Positions 17,468 to 27,967 of a stretch of DNA of 64,000 nucleotides are shown one piece after another. Origin of the DNA: Paenibacillus taiwanensis DSM 18679 (GTDB lineage Bacteria; Bacillota; Bacilli; Paenibacillales; Paenibacillaceae); assembly GCF_000425125.1 (NCBI RefSeq), contig NZ_KE384310.1, positions 1 to 64,000 of the forward strand, read 5' to 3'. Every line of letters begins with the position of its first letter. Position 1 is the stretch's first letter. A program made the position numbers and the translations under genes. Under the pieces are notes generated by a model that saw only the letters and a list, made by a program, of their open reading frames with translations, was not told where the DNA came from and searched no databases.

Positions 17468-18688
17468 ATGTCTAAACCCAAAATGTTCGAAAAGCCTTCG
17501 GGTGTACGAGATTACTTGCCGGAGGCAGTCACCAAACTACGATATATTGAGCGGCAAGCGTTAAATTGTATGTCACGATGGGGCTATGAGCAGATTGTGA
17601 CACCAACGATGGAGTTTTACGATACTGTCGGGATGGCCAGTTCCACCTCCGATCATAAATTGTTCAAGCTGTTGAATCAGCGGGGCACCGCGATGGTGCT
17701 GCGTTCAGACATGACAGCTCCGATCGCGCGTGTTGTGTCATCTCTATTATACGAAGAATCGCTTCCGATACGTTTGTCCTATCATGCAAATGTATTTCGT
17801 TCGATGGAAGAGGAAGCTGGACGAGAGGCCGAATTTTATCAGACAGGCGCTGAGCTAGTTGGTGACGCTTCTCCAGAGGCTGATGCTGAAGTAATTGCAT
17901 TATCAATAGCTTGTTTGCAATCTACAGGGATAGAGCGGTTTAAGGTGGCTATAGGCCATCATGGTTTTTTGCAAGGTCTTTTTGGATATACATTGCCAGA
18001 TCGTGAGGCGGATCAGCAGCGCTTAATGCAGCTGCTCGTGGCGCGGGATGTCGTAGGTTACCGTGAGCTGATTCGTACCCTGCCGATAGAGCAGGAACAG
18101 ATGGAACGGCTTGAGGCTGTCCTTCAGCTGCAAGGTGGAAGACGTATCGTCGAAGAGGCAAGAGCGCTTGTTGATGAGCCGCATGCTCGCCTGTCCTTGT
18201 TCCATCTGGAGCGAGTGTGGGAGGTGCTTGAAGCTTACGGCGTCTCTGACCATCTGATGCTTGATTTGACATTGGTGGGCGACTTCTCTTATTACACTGG
18301 AACGATTTTTGAAGGTTATTCGGCTGAGCTTGGTTTCCCTGTCATGAGTGGCGGTCGCTATGACAATCTTTTGCAGCAATTCGGCAGACCTGCGCCAGCG
18401 ACAGGCTTTGCCTTAAAAACAACCAGGATGTTAGATGCGATTCGTGTGCGCGAGCTAGTGGCCGTGCAGCCATCCATTCTGGTTCAGTATGATGCTGCAA
18501 GGCGAGTAGAAGCTTTGGCTGAAGCGACAAGACTCCGCACTGCGGGTGAGCGGGTTGTGACACGACGGGTCGATGATGTGTCACAGCTTGTTGAAGTCCA
18601 CAGGTTGGAGGATGCAGTGAAGTTAGGGAACGGCCCTGTGTTTAAGGATGTAATTACATTTGTGCAGTTTGTAACGGAACATGGATGA
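17468..18688 (+). CDS. hisZ: ATP phosphoribosyltransferase regulatory subunit HisZ
   Basis: A 406-residue class II histidyl-tRNA-synthetase-like protein without tRNA charging function; it forms a hetero-octamer with short-form HisG and gives it activity and histidine feedback control. HisRS-like motifs are seen ([13 protein letters not shown] at the N-terminus, [16 protein letters not shown] near the end of the core). Its presence fits the short HisG downstream. AAGGAGAG precedes the ATG. The last codons overlap the earliest possible hisG start. Confidence 0.95.
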   Translation: MSKPKMFEKPSGVRDYLPEAVTKLRYIERQALNCMSRWGYEQIVTPTMEFYDTVGMASSTSDHKLFKLLNQRGTAMVLRSDMTAPIARVVSSLLYEESLPIRLSYHANVFRSMEEEAGREAEFYQTGAELVGDASPEADAEVIALSIACLQSTGIERFKVAIGHHGFLQGLFGYTLPDREADQQRLMQLLVARDVVGYRELIRTLPIEQEQMERLEAVLQLQGGRRIVEEARALVDEPHARLSLFHLERVWEVLEAYGVSDHLMLDLTLVGDFSYYTGTIFEGYSAELGFPVMSGGRYDNLLQQFGRPAPATGFALKTTRMLDAIRVRELVAVQPSILVQYDAARRVEALAEATRLRTAGERVVTRRVDDVSQLVEVHRLEDAVKLGNGPVFKDVITFVQFVTEHG

Positions 18689-18704
18689 GGAGAAGGTGAC
18701 ATCA

Positions 18705-19346
18705 ATGCAGGATTGGCACAATTATCTAAAGGTAGCTATGCCTAAGGGGCGAATCTATAAGCAGGCATCGGCGTTGTTCCGCGCCGCGGGTCTTTCTGTT
18801 CCAGAGGATGAGGATCAATCCCGAAAGCTGATCATCGATATTCCAGAGGCACGCATGCAGTTTATTATGGCAAAACCAGTGGATGTACCTACTTATGTGG
18901 AGTATGGAGTAGCTGACATTGGCATAGTGGGCAAGGATGTGCTGATGGAAGAGAATAAAGATGTTTATGAGCTCTTGGATCTTGGCATTGCTCGTTGTCG
19001 AATGTCCGTTATTGGCTTGCCTGAATGGAAACCAGCAACACACCCACGGGTAGCGACCAAGTATCCGAATGTGGCGTCGCAATACTTTCGTGAACGAGGT
19101 CAGCAGGTGGAGGTCATCAAGCTGAACGGTTCTATTGAACTGGCTCCACTAATCGGGTTAGCTGATCGTATTGTGGATATGGTGGAAACGGGGACGACAC
19201 TAAGGGAGAACGGTTTAATAGAGCTGCAAGAGATGTTTGGAATTACAAGCCGACTGATTGCGAACCGTGTCAGCTATCGCATGAAAAATGAGACGATTCA
19301 GCAGCTTTGTGATCAATTGCAAACTTATATTGCTATCAAGCAATGA
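18705..19346 (+). CDS. hisG: ATP phosphoribosyltransferase, short form
   Basis: Catalyses ATP + PRPP to phosphoribosyl-ATP, the first step of histidine synthesis. At 213 residues it is the short HisG lacking the C-terminal ACT-like regulatory domain, so it needs HisZ. Seen: LKVAMPKGR near the start and the PRPP loop [12 protein letters not shown] (about 163-174). The start at 18705 is preferred over the ATG at 18681 that overlaps hisZ, because AGGAGAAGGTG precedes it and the family usually begins a few residues before AMPKGR. Confidence 0.95.
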   Translation: MQDWHNYLKVAMPKGRIYKQASALFRAAGLSVPEDEDQSRKLIIDIPEARMQFIMAKPVDVPTYVEYGVADIGIVGKDVLMEENKDVYELLDLGIARCRMSVIGLPEWKPATHPRVATKYPNVASQYFRERGQQVEVIKLNGSIELAPLIGLADRIVDMVETGTTLRENGLIELQEMFGITSRLIANRVSYRMKNETIQQLCDQLQTYIAIKQ

Positions 19347-19403
19347 GATAAATTATGAAGGATCGATGCCATAGATAGCTCAATTAGTGAAGAGGAGGAG
19401 AGC

Positions 19404-20693
19404 ATGATGCGAATCGTAAGAGCGGAGGATTTCAAGCTGCATCGTGAAGTAGATTACGGATCCCCTGATCAAATTGCAACCGTAAAACGTATTTTGAACG
19501 ACGTACGCCATGAGGGGGATGCAGCCCTGATTCGGTATACGTTGGATTTTGATAACGTCTCGCTTGCTGCTGATGTTCTACGGGTGGAAGAGCGTGAGAT
19601 CATGGCGGCTTATGAAGAGGTGGAGCCTTCCTTTGTTATCGCCATTCGCGAGGCGGCAGCTAATATTCGAGCTTTCCACGAGAAGCAGAAGCGCAGCTCC
19701 TGGATGGATGTGCAGCCTGACGGAACTTTGCTAGGTCAGCTTATTCGCCCGTTGAAACGAGTTGGTGTGTATGTGCCAGGAGGCAAGGCAGCTTACCCTT
19801 CCTCGGTGCTGATGAATGTGATTCCAGCGCAGGTGGCGGGAGTGGATGAGATTGTGATGGTAACTCCACCTGCCACTAGCGGCCGTGCGGGTATTGATCC
19901 TTACATACGTGTGGCGGCAGCTGAAGCAGGGATAAAGGAAATGTACCGTGTCGGGGGGGCACAGGCAATTGCGGCGTTGGCCTATGGGACGGACAATATA
20001 AAACCAGTGGATAAAATATGCGGACCAGGCAATATCTACGTGGCGCTCGCCAAACGCGAAGTGTACGGAGTAGTCGATATTGATAGCATAGCTGGTCCAT
20101 CCGAAATTGTAGTGCTGGCTGATGAGACCGCCAACCCTGCCTATGTGGCAGCGGATTTACTCTCCCAAGCTGAGCATGATGAGATGGCATCAGCTGTGCT
20201 CATTACCAATTCGAATGAGCTTGCTTTGAAGGTGCAGGCAGAGGTGGAACTTCAGCTTGCGAGTTTGCCGCGGCGGGATATCGCTCAACAATCGATTGAG
20301 CGATATGGGGCTATTATTATCGTAAAACAGATGGCAGAAGGCATTGACTTAGTGAATCGTATGGCACCAGAGCATTTGGAGATTGTCACTGCGGAGCCAA
20401 TGAACGAGCTAGCTGGTATTGAAAATGCAGGGGCAATCTTCCTTGGCAGCTACAGCTCAGAACCAGTAGGCGATTATTTTGCTGGTCCAAATCATATTAT
20501 TCCGACAAATGGTACGGCGCGTTTTTCATCGCCGGTGGACGTTGATATGTTTACGAAGAAATCAAGTCTGATCCGTTACAGCAAGGAGGCGTTGCTGAGA
20601 CATGGTGATACGATTATGGCGCTTGCCCGTCATGAGGGGCTTGAGGCACACGCTAGGGCCATTGAAATAAGGTTGGATCAGGAACGCATATAG
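19404..20693 (+). CDS. hisD: Histidinol dehydrogenase
   Basis: The NAD-dependent zinc enzyme that oxidises L-histidinol to histidine in two steps, the last reactions of the pathway. The 429-residue length and the motifs [46 protein letters not shown] and SQAEHDE match the family. GAGGAGGAG precedes two adjacent ATG codons (19404 and 19407); either may be used. Confidence 0.97.
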   Translation: MMRIVRAEDFKLHREVDYGSPDQIATVKRILNDVRHEGDAALIRYTLDFDNVSLAADVLRVEEREIMAAYEEVEPSFVIAIREAAANIRAFHEKQKRSSWMDVQPDGTLLGQLIRPLKRVGVYVPGGKAAYPSSVLMNVIPAQVAGVDEIVMVTPPATSGRAGIDPYIRVAAAEAGIKEMYRVGGAQAIAALAYGTDNIKPVDKICGPGNIYVALAKREVYGVVDIDSIAGPSEIVVLADETANPAYVAADLLSQAEHDEMASAVLITNSNELALKVQAEVELQLASLPRRDIAQQSIERYGAIIIVKQMAEGIDLVNRMAPEHLEIVTAEPMNELAGIENAGAIFLGSYSSEPVGDYFAGPNHIIPTNGTARFSSPVDVDMFTKKSSLIRYSKEALLRHGDTIMALARHEGLEAHARAIEIRLDQERI

Positions 20694-20780
20694 GGAATAT
20701 AGGAAATGAAAGCTTTCATAGCTGGAAATGCAACGATTGGATACACCTGATAACTGACTAGAACGAGAGGTGGCAGGACG

Positions 20781-21392
20781 ATGGCGACGACAACCGATGA
20801 CAAAACCGTACGTGAGGCGACGATTATACGCAAGACAAATGAGACTGATATTCAGCTTTCTTTTGGGGTAGATGGACAAGGAAAGAGCAGCTTAAATACA
20901 GGAGTTCCTTTTTTAAATCATATGCTGGATCTATTTACGAAGCATGGTCATTTTAACCTGACAGTAGAAGCTGACGGGGATATCGATATTGATGATCACC
21001 ATACGGTTGAGGATATCGGTATATGTTTAGGCCAAGCCTTGCGCGAAGCGTTAGGTGACAAATCCGGCATTAAGAGATATGCCTCCGTGTTTGTTCCAAT
21101 GGATGAAGCATTGGCGCAAGTCGTCATTGATATTAGCAATCGCCCGCATTTGGAGTATAAAGCGCAGTATCCGTCCACACAGGTAGGTACTTTCCAAACG
21201 GAGCTTGTGCATGAATTTCTGTGGAAGTTGGCGTTAGAGGCTAGAATGACGCTGCATGTCATTGTCCATTATGGTCAAAATACGCACCACATGATTGAGG
21301 CGGTGTTTAAGGCACTCGGCCGAGCGTTGGATGAGGCGACTGCTATTGATCCACGTGTACAAGGAGTCCCTTCGACAAAGGGAGTGTTATAA
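20781..21392 (+). CDS. hisB: Imidazoleglycerol-phosphate dehydratase
   Basis: A 203-residue manganese enzyme that dehydrates imidazoleglycerol phosphate to imidazole acetol phosphate. The metal-binding motifs DDHHTVED and, near the C-terminus, HYGQNTHHMIEA are intact. It is monofunctional: no histidinol phosphatase domain is fused, and none is found elsewhere in this operon. GAGAGGTGG precedes the ATG. Confidence 0.97.
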   Translation: MATTTDDKTVREATIIRKTNETDIQLSFGVDGQGKSSLNTGVPFLNHMLDLFTKHGHFNLTVEADGDIDIDDHHTVEDIGICLGQALREALGDKSGIKRYASVFVPMDEALAQVVIDISNRPHLEYKAQYPSTQVGTFQTELVHEFLWKLALEARMTLHVIVHYGQNTHHMIEAVFKALGRALDEATAIDPRVQGVPSTKGVL

Positions 21393-21395
21393 CCG

Positions 21396-22007
21396 ATGAT
21401 TGCGATTGTTGATTACGGAATGGGAAATCTACACAGCGTGGCCAAAGCGGTAGAACGGCTCGGATCAACGGCCGTCATTACAGCCGATCGTGATGTGCTG
21501 GGTGCTGCAAATGCTATCTTGTTGCCAGGTGTCGGGGCTTTTGGTGATGCGATGGATGCATTACGTACAACAGGCCTTGATGTTGTTTTGAAGGAGTTGG
21601 CATCGTTGGGCAAGCCATTGCTCGGCATATGCTTGGGGATGCAGCTGTTGTTTGAGCGCAGTACAGAGCATGGGGATCATGAAGGTTTGGGTCTTTTAAA
21701 AGGAACGGTAGTACGTTTTGCAGAGGGAATGGCTAAAGTGCCGCATATGGGATGGAATGAGCTGAGATGGAAGCAATCCCAGCACGCATTGGTTAACGGA
21801 CTCGCAGCAGGCCACGTATATTTTGTTCATTCTTATCATGTATTGCCAGAGGATGGCGCGGATCTTATAGCCGTATGTGACTATGCGGATCGGGAAGTGA
21901 CAGCTATTGTAGCACGGAAATCTATATATGGGATGCAGTTTCACCCTGAAAAAAGCGGGGAGCTGGGGCTTCAACTGCTACAGCAATTTTTGAGGATGGT
22001 AACCTAG
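21396..22007 (+). CDS. hisH: Imidazole glycerol phosphate synthase, glutaminase subunit
   Basis: A 203-residue class I glutamine amidotransferase that supplies ammonia to HisF. The nucleophile motif LLGICLGMQLL (Cys near residue 79) and the His-Glu pair in GMQFHPEKS are present. It starts three bases after the hisB stop, with AAGGGAG in the hisB end, which indicates translational coupling. Confidence 0.97.
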   Translation: MIAIVDYGMGNLHSVAKAVERLGSTAVITADRDVLGAANAILLPGVGAFGDAMDALRTTGLDVVLKELASLGKPLLGICLGMQLLFERSTEHGDHEGLGLLKGTVVRFAEGMAKVPHMGWNELRWKQSQHALVNGLAAGHVYFVHSYHVLPEDGADLIAVCDYADREVTAIVARKSIYGMQFHPEKSGELGLQLLQQFLRMVT

Positions 22008-22086
22008 AATCAGATAAGGGAGACGAAACACGGCAAGGACTAAATTAGGAGCTGAAGATCGATTGCTTACAAGGGGGAAGGAAACC

Positions 22087-22827
22087 ATGACACCATCATT
22101 TATCGTATATCCGGCCATCGACATTCGTGGCGGAAAATGTGTGCGCCTTATTCAAGGGGACTATGATCAGGAGACGGTGTACCACGATAGCCCAGTTGAA
22201 GCTGCTCAACAGTGGGAGGCAGGTGGTGCTGACTGGATTCATTTGGTTGACCTTGATGGAGCCAAGGAAGGCCATCCTGTCAATGATCAAGTTATTGGCC
22301 AGATTGCGGCAAGCGTTAACGTGCCTGTTCAAGTCGGAGGTGGCTTGCGTTCGGAGAGGGATGTAGAGAAATTGCTTGAACTTGGCGTGGCTCGTGTAAT
22401 TTTGGGGACGGCAGCAATTGAAGATCGTGCCTTCGTAGAGCGGGTGTTGGCTCGTTATGGAGCTAGAATTGCCATAGGCATTGATGCCCGCGACGGCTAT
22501 GTAGCTACACGTGGCTGGTTGGAGACTTCGACGGTTCAAGCAGATGTATTAGCCCGTGAACTGGCGGATAAAGGGGCGGAGACGTTTATCTTTACCGACA
22601 TCTCTCGTGATGGCATGATGAAGGGGCCGAATGTGGAAGCGATTGTACAGCTTGCTGCTGCATCAGGACGCACCGTAATTGCTTCGGGTGGTGTAAGTAC
22701 GCTGGATGATTTGGCGGCGTTGTCAGCTTACGTCAACTCGGGCGTGGGTGGTGCAATTGTGGGTAAGGCCCTTTACACGGGGGCTATCGACTTGGTAGAA
22801 GCATTACAGCTTACTGCACGAGTGTAA
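22087..22827 (+). CDS. hisA: ProFAR isomerase HisA
   Basis: A 246-residue TIM-barrel isomerase converting ProFAR to PRFAR. The half-barrel motifs FIVYPAIDIRGGKCVRL, VGGGLRS and GMMKGPNVE are typical, and the two phosphate loops are intact. The start at 22087 is chosen because AAGGGGGAAGG lies just upstream; an in-frame TTG at 22063 is not supported. Confidence 0.96.
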   Translation: MTPSFIVYPAIDIRGGKCVRLIQGDYDQETVYHDSPVEAAQQWEAGGADWIHLVDLDGAKEGHPVNDQVIGQIAASVNVPVQVGGGLRSERDVEKLLELGVARVILGTAAIEDRAFVERVLARYGARIAIGIDARDGYVATRGWLETSTVQADVLARELADKGAETFIFTDISRDGMMKGPNVEAIVQLAAASGRTVIASGGVSTLDDLAALSAYVNSGVGGAIVGKALYTGAIDLVEALQLTARV

Positions 22828-22934
22828 CTATAAGGTTTGCAGTGTCTGAATTTGAGACATGTAAGAAGGCGATAGCAGTGTACACAGCATGGACGGCAGC
22901 TTATGTGCAGCGAGTGAGGATTGGGGAGTGACTT

Positions 22935-23693
22935 ATGTTAGCCAAACGGATTATTCCTTGCCTTGACGTCAAGGACGGTCGGGTTGTAAAGGGTGTCAAC
23001 TTTGTTCAATTACGGGATGCGGGTGACCCTGTAGAACTTGCAGCGCTGTATGACCGTGAAGGCGCAGACGAGCTCGTTTTCCTTGATATATCAGCTTCTA
23101 TTGAAGGACGAGCAACGATGGTGGAAGTGGTGCGTGAAACGGCGGGAAACATCTCGATTCCTTTCACTGTAGGCGGAGGAATCAGTCATGTTGATGATAT
23201 GCGCCGTCTGCTTCGGGCAGGGGCTGACAAGATCGGCATCAATACGGCAGCTGTCAAACAGCCGGAATTGATCCTAGAGGGAGCAAGACGATTTGGCAGC
23301 CAATGCATCGTTGTAGCGATTGATGCCCGATACAACGCGGAATGGCAGACATGGGAAGTGTATACGCATGGCGGACGCACAGCAACAGGCATAAAGGCTG
23401 TGGAGTGGGCACAACGAGCCGCGGCTTTGGGGGCAGGCGAGATTTTGCTTACAAGTATGGATGCGGACGGAACGAAGGACGGATTTGATGTACGTTTAAC
23501 ACGTGCAGTTACAGATGCAGTGTCGATTCCAGTCATCGCCTCTGGTGGAGCGGGTAAGGTGGAGCATTTCGCAGCCGCATTTTTTGAAGGAAATGCAGAC
23601 GCGGCACTGGCCGCTTCCATTTTCCATTACAAGGAAATAGCCATAGATGAGGTAAAGCAAGACCTTCGCATGAGAGGAGTTGCGATACGATGA
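22935..23693 (+). CDS. hisF: Imidazole glycerol phosphate synthase, cyclase subunit
   Basis: A 252-residue TIM barrel that joins PRFAR with ammonia from HisH to give imidazole glycerol phosphate and AICAR. The motifs [24 protein letters not shown] and [15 protein letters not shown] are complete, with the catalytic Asp residues near positions 11 and 130. The stop overlaps the hisIE start (ATGA). Confidence 0.97.
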   Translation: MLAKRIIPCLDVKDGRVVKGVNFVQLRDAGDPVELAALYDREGADELVFLDISASIEGRATMVEVVRETAGNISIPFTVGGGISHVDDMRRLLRAGADKIGINTAAVKQPELILEGARRFGSQCIVVAIDARYNAEWQTWEVYTHGGRTATGIKAVEWAQRAAALGAGEILLTSMDADGTKDGFDVRLTRAVTDAVSIPVIASGGAGKVEHFAAAFFEGNADAALAASIFHYKEIAIDEVKQDLRMRGVAIR

Positions 23694-24412
23694 ATGAAGG
23701 AACACTACAATCTGCACCTTGGGCGAGCTGGTCGGATACCGAGGTTCAGCGAATAGCAGACTCTTTAAACTGGAATGACCAAGGACTTATTCCGACTATC
23801 GTGCAGGATGCGTCCAATCAGAAAGTATTGATGATGGCCTATATGAATCGGGAGTCACTAAAGCTTACTTGCGAGTTGGGTGAGACTGTATTTTGGAGCC
23901 GCTCTCGTCAAGCGATTTGGCACAAAGGGGCGACCTCTGGCCATACGCAGCGTGTCGTTGCAATGACCACAGATTGTGACAAGGATACATTGCTAGTCCA
24001 AGTGGTTCCTAACGGTCCAGCCTGTCATACAGGGAGTGAGACGTGTTTCTTTGAGAACATCGGCGGAGAACCGTCTGAGTATGGAGGACGTTTTGAGGTG
24101 TTAGCAGCACTTGAGAACACGATTGCCGAACGACAACGGGAGCGGCCTGTTGATGCGTACACCACCTATTTATTTGATAAGGGCATTGATAAAATATTAA
24201 AAAAAATAGGTGAAGAATCAGCCGAGGTTATTATTGCGGCTAAGAACAATGATCTTTCGGAGCTCACAGGCGAGCTTGGTGATTTACTGTTCCATATGCT
24301 TGTGCTAATGCGTGCTAGCGGATTGCCATTTGATCAAGTACTGGAAGAACTACAGCGTCGGCACCAATCACCTCGTCGCGATAAATATACTGAGGTTGGC
24401 AAAATTAAATAG
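23690..24412 (+). CDS. hisIE: Bifunctional PR-AMP cyclohydrolase / PR-ATP pyrophosphatase
   Basis: A 240-residue fusion carrying steps two and three of the pathway. The HisI half (about 30-130) has the zinc/metal motifs [17 protein letters not shown] and CDKDTL...CHTGSETCF; the HisE half (about 140-235) has the helical [12 protein letters not shown] motif. An N-terminal stretch of about 30 residues before the HisI core is not conserved. The start overlaps hisF by four bases. It closes the operon. Confidence 0.96.
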   Translation: MNEGTLQSAPWASWSDTEVQRIADSLNWNDQGLIPTIVQDASNQKVLMMAYMNRESLKLTCELGETVFWSRSRQAIWHKGATSGHTQRVVAMTTDCDKDTLLVQVVPNGPACHTGSETCFFENIGGEPSEYGGRFEVLAALENTIAERQRERPVDAYTTYLFDKGIDKILKKIGEESAEVIIAAKNNDLSELTGELGDLLFHMLVLMRASGLPFDQVLEELQRRHQSPRRDKYTEVGKIK

Positions 24413-24470
24413 CAGATGAACAAAAGAGGCAGGACGCTTTGAAGCAGGTGCGCAGCATAGAGCAGCGCAC

Positions 24471-24493
24471 AGCAGCAACGGACTGCTTTTTTT
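24471..24493 (+). terminator. Probable terminator of the histidine operon
   Basis: A short stem (AGCAG paired with CTGCT) is followed by eight T residues. A second short hairpin (GTGCGC...GCGCAC) lies just before it. The stem is weak, so read-through into prs is possible. Confidence 0.5.
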
Positions 24494-24610
24494 GTTGTAA
24501 ACGCTGCTGATCCAGATTTATAGGCCAGCTCTGTACAAGAACCAGCATGCTGTGCTTATTTCTGCATATGCTAGTAGGGGCTGGTCCTACTGTAGTAGTT
24601 AATCAAGGGA

Positions 24611-24639
24611 TTGCTAGAATTAATTGTGCGAGTTATAAT
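24611..24639 (+). promoter_or_regulatory. Promoter of the PRPP synthetase gene
   Basis: TTGCTA (24611-24616) and a perfect TATAAT (24634-24639) are 17 bases apart. Transcription would start near 24646. Confidence 0.65.
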
Positions 24640-24728
24640 AATATAAGAATTATTATTATTTAAAAACATTTTTCATTGCGTTAAACTTCACTATCGATTG
24701 TCTCATTGATAAGGGGGAACCGTAACGT

Positions 24729-25679
24729 ATGCAGAGCAGTAAATTACGCATGTTCACGGGTTCATCGAATCCAAGACTAGCTCTTCAGATTTGCCAGAAG
24801 TTAGGCGTGCCTCTCGGTCATGTCACACTGTCTACATTTAAGAGCGGCGAAATTTATGTGCACTACGAGGAGACGCTTCGTAATTGCGACGTTTTTATCG
24901 TCCAATCGTTCTCACATCCGATCAACGAGCATTTTGTTGAGCTGCTTGTGATGATTGACGCGGCTAAAAGAGCCTCAGCCCGCACCGTTAATATTATTGT
25001 TCCATATTACGGATACGCCCGCCAAGAACGCAAAGCCGCACCACGAGAGCCAATCTCGGCTAAAATGGTAGCGGATGTACTCACTACAGCTGGGGCTAAC
25101 CGCGTCATTACGATTGATCTGCATGCACCTGCTATCCAAGGTTTTTTTAATATTCCGGTAGATCACTTGACTGCTTTGGACCTCATTAGTGAATATTTGA
25201 GTGCAAAGCGAATTGTCAACCCTGTTATCGTATCCCCAGATGCCGGCAGAGCCTCCACGGCGGAGAAACTGGCGGATCAATTGGATTCTCCGTTTGCCAT
25301 AATGATTAAGAAGCGCCCAGCGCACAATGAATCGGTCATTACGCACGTTATCGGTGACGTTGCAGGGTGTACGCCAATCATTATTGAGGATTTGATCGAT
25401 ACAGGTACGACCATTGTGAATGTGGTGGACAGTTTAAAGGAACGTGGAACAAGGGATGTGTACGTCTGCGCGACACATCCCTTGTTCAGTGCGGATGCCT
25501 TGATCAAGCTGAATCACACTCATATCCAAGAAGTGGTCGTAACCGACTCTATTTTGCTCCCAGAGGATTGTCCGCAGCATTTCAAGGTGCTGTCCGTTGC
25601 GCCTATGTTAGCAGAAGCTACCCGAATTATTACGAATGGCGGCTCTATTAGCACGCTGTTTAAGTATAAGGGCGTATAA
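24729..25679 (+). CDS. Divergent ribose-phosphate pyrophosphokinase
   Basis: A 316-residue class I PRPP synthetase homologue (ribose 5-phosphate + ATP to PRPP + AMP). The family motifs PYYGYARQERKAAPREPISA and DLHAPAIQGFF are well kept, and the catalytic flexible loop keeps Lys and Arg (KKRP, about 194-197). The PRPP-binding loop, however, reads EDLIDTGTT where canonical enzymes have DDxIDTAGT, and the N-terminal FSDGE motif is FKSGE. It is therefore likely a second, diverged copy; a canonical prs is expected elsewhere (not in this window). It lies right after the his operon, whose first enzyme consumes PRPP. GGGGGAA precedes the ATG. Confidence 0.85.
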   Translation: MQSSKLRMFTGSSNPRLALQICQKLGVPLGHVTLSTFKSGEIYVHYEETLRNCDVFIVQSFSHPINEHFVELLVMIDAAKRASARTVNIIVPYYGYARQERKAAPREPISAKMVADVLTTAGANRVITIDLHAPAIQGFFNIPVDHLTALDLISEYLSAKRIVNPVIVSPDAGRASTAEKLADQLDSPFAIMIKKRPAHNESVITHVIGDVAGCTPIIIEDLIDTGTTIVNVVDSLKERGTRDVYVCATHPLFSADALIKLNHTHIQEVVVTDSILLPEDCPQHFKVLSVAPMLAEATRIITNGGSISTLFKYKGV

Positions 25680-25831
25680 GCGAGAGTTCTGCTTAGGTTG
25701 TTGTAGAGGATATTGTGAGGGACATTGTCCCTTTAACAGCGCTTTGTGGAAAGGGTTGAGGGATTTGCGCGTCCTTATGTTATACTTGAGGGTATGTGTA
25801 TAACGAAGACGTGTAAGGAGGTGCCTTGGCG

Positions 25832-27865
25832 ATGGCAGAACAGAAATCTGAATCAGCCGGACCTATACTGAATACTCAATCTGCAATTATTGCATTTCCG
25901 GTCGATGCTACAGCCTATGCTGATCGCGCCATGAAGGCTTTGGAGCGGTTGCATTACGACAAGGCATTAAAATATTTCCGGAGAGCTGCGGATAGTGAGC
26001 CCGCAAACCCCGTACACCAATGCAATTTGGCCGGCGCGCTTGCTGAAACCGGACAATTCGAACAATCGAATCGCATTCTGGAGCATGTGATCGAACAACT
26101 CGATCCTGACTTGACAGAATGCTACTACTATATGGCGAACAACTGGGCCTATCTGGACAACTTTAACCTCGCAGAGGTGCTGTTGGAACAATACTTGACG
26201 CTTGATCCTTATGGAATGTATGCGGAAGAAGCAGAAGAGATGCTGGAAATGCTCCGCTTTGAAATGAGAAGCTCTCATTCATCCCCTCGAGGACGTACCG
26301 GCTCTGCGCACAAAGCGGGTATGAACCTTGGAGACAAGGCGGAGCGTATGACAGAGGACCTAGAGCAAGCTGACCCCAGTTCGGTTACGCAGTCTGGTAA
26401 CTGGAATTCACTCAAGGGGAACCAGGCAGAGGACCCTGTGTCAGCATCATCACATAAGACCGTGGAAGAACAGGCAGACATGAATGGGGAGCCCCTGATG
26501 TCAGAAGAAGACAACGATATGGATGAACAAGAACGAGACCACTCCATGGCACGCGTGTTGTTGGAGGAAGGAAGGTTTGCAGAGGCGGAGCAGTTGCTGC
26601 TTCACATTTTGCAGGTTGATCCGGAGTTTCTTGCGGCACGTAACAACTTGGCATTAGCGTATTATTATATGGGACGTTTTGATGAAGCAAGAAGCGAGCT
26701 TGAAGGGGTATTGGATCGTGACGGCGGTAATCTGCATGCCTTATGTAACTTGGCCATTTTCGAACGTCATGCAGGCAATGAAGATAAAGTGCAGCTGTTA
26801 ATAGCTATGTTGACAAAGACAGAGCCTTTTCACCGTGAACATGCGTTTAAGTTGGCCACTACGATGGGCATACTCGGTGAGCACGCAGAAGCATATCGTC
26901 ACTTGAAGCGTATCGTGACCAAGAGCAGCATGCGCGAGCCAAGTGTATATCATTATGCAGCAGTTGCGGCATGTCATGTGGAACGTTATGATGAGGCTGC
27001 CAGATGGTGGGCAACGTGTCGACGCCTAGATCCGCAGTCTGGAATTGCAACGTATTATTTGGAACAGCTGCAACGCGCTCGACCCGGTGAGGCTTGGCAG
27101 GTGATGCCAAGTTATCATTATCGACTTCCTTATGATGAGGCGAGTCGAAGACATCGTCACGCTGCACAAGCGGCTGACGCAACCTCCACAAGGATTGAGG
27201 ATGCCGGTGATGGCACAGAAGCAAGTTGGGAACAGCAGGTGAAGACAGACCCACTTGTTCGTTCGTCCTTGTTCTGGGCGCTTCGCTTCGCAGAACTGAA
27301 TGTTAAGCTGCAAGCGCTGGAAGCCATGAGTCTCCTTGGAGATGATGAGGCAAAGGGCGCACTGCGAGCGCTTTTGACTGATCGCGAACAGGAGACATAC
27401 GTGAAGCAATTAAGCCTATACGTATTGCGACGAATGGGAGTGCAAGAAACGCTAGACGTGCTGATTGGTGAAGACATCATCCAAGTCAGCACACCTTATC
27501 TGCTGCAAGGACCACTGGAATGGCATCCTGAATGCCAAGCCGTTATTCATATGCTGCGTGTGCAGATGGACGATCAGTATGAATTGTTTATCATACATGA
27601 TGCGGAACTGATGTGGGCCGAGTTTGTCGCTGCCATGTATCCTGACACCCCTCGAATGTTGAAGCCCGATGCTTGGGCTGCCGCCATCGAATATAAGGCG
27701 GGCAAGCTGCACGGCAAGAAGGTGTCGTTCCAAGATGTGGCGAATCGTTATCAAGTAACGGCCGCCACTGTAAGCAAATATGCAAAGCGTATTGAAGAGA
27801 TGTGCCCTGTGCATCATAATTGGAAAAAGATACATTCATCAAGTGGTCACGAGCCAGTACAATAA
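25832..27865 (+). CDS. TPR protein with C-terminal helix-turn-helix (YvcD position)
   Basis: A 677-residue cytoplasmic protein. TPR units are seen at about 28-140, followed by an acidic, low-complexity linker (about 145-245), a second TPR set (245-420), HEAT-like helices (470-545) and a C-terminal helix-turn-helix-like segment (615-657, VSFQDVANRYQVTAATVSKY). No signal or membrane segment is visible. The ATG at 25832 is preferred to the TTG at 25826 because AAGGAGGTG is then spaced correctly. Bacillus subtilis has the TPR gene yvcD at the same place between his and trxB; its role is unknown. Partner binding is inferred from the TPR folds. Confidence 0.8.
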   Translation: MAEQKSESAGPILNTQSAIIAFPVDATAYADRAMKALERLHYDKALKYFRRAADSEPANPVHQCNLAGALAETGQFEQSNRILEHVIEQLDPDLTECYYYMANNWAYLDNFNLAEVLLEQYLTLDPYGMYAEEAEEMLEMLRFEMRSSHSSPRGRTGSAHKAGMNLGDKAERMTEDLEQADPSSVTQSGNWNSLKGNQAEDPVSASSHKTVEEQADMNGEPLMSEEDNDMDEQERDHSMARVLLEEGRFAEAEQLLLHILQVDPEFLAARNNLALAYYYMGRFDEARSELEGVLDRDGGNLHALCNLAIFERHAGNEDKVQLLIAMLTKTEPFHREHAFKLATTMGILGEHAEAYRHLKRIVTKSSMREPSVYHYAAVAACHVERYDEAARWWATCRRLDPQSGIATYYLEQLQRARPGEAWQVMPSYHYRLPYDEASRRHRHAAQAADATSTRIEDAGDGTEASWEQQVKTDPLVRSSLFWALRFAELNVKLQALEAMSLLGDDEAKGALRALLTDREQETYVKQLSLYVLRRMGVQETLDVLIGEDIIQVSTPYLLQGPLEWHPECQAVIHMLRVQMDDQYELFIIHDAELMWAEFVAAMYPDTPRMLKPDAWAAAIEYKAGKLHGKKVSFQDVANRYQVTAATVSKYAKRIEEMCPVHHNWKKIHSSSGHEPVQ

Positions 27866-27967
27866 TTCAGATTAACAAGGCTCATCCTTGGTTATTTAAC
27901 GCTTGTAATAGAAGAGACGAAGCTATGTACACATCACGGTCGCAGGTACCGTCAAGGAGGGTTATTT

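Larger units (their letters stand above)
24413..24728. other. Terminator and prs promoter region
   Basis: This 316-base gap carries the weak his terminator (24471-24493) and the promoter of the PRPP synthetase gene (24611-24639), followed by an AT-rich leader of about 85 bases. No further ORF or RNA is evident. Confidence 0.6.
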
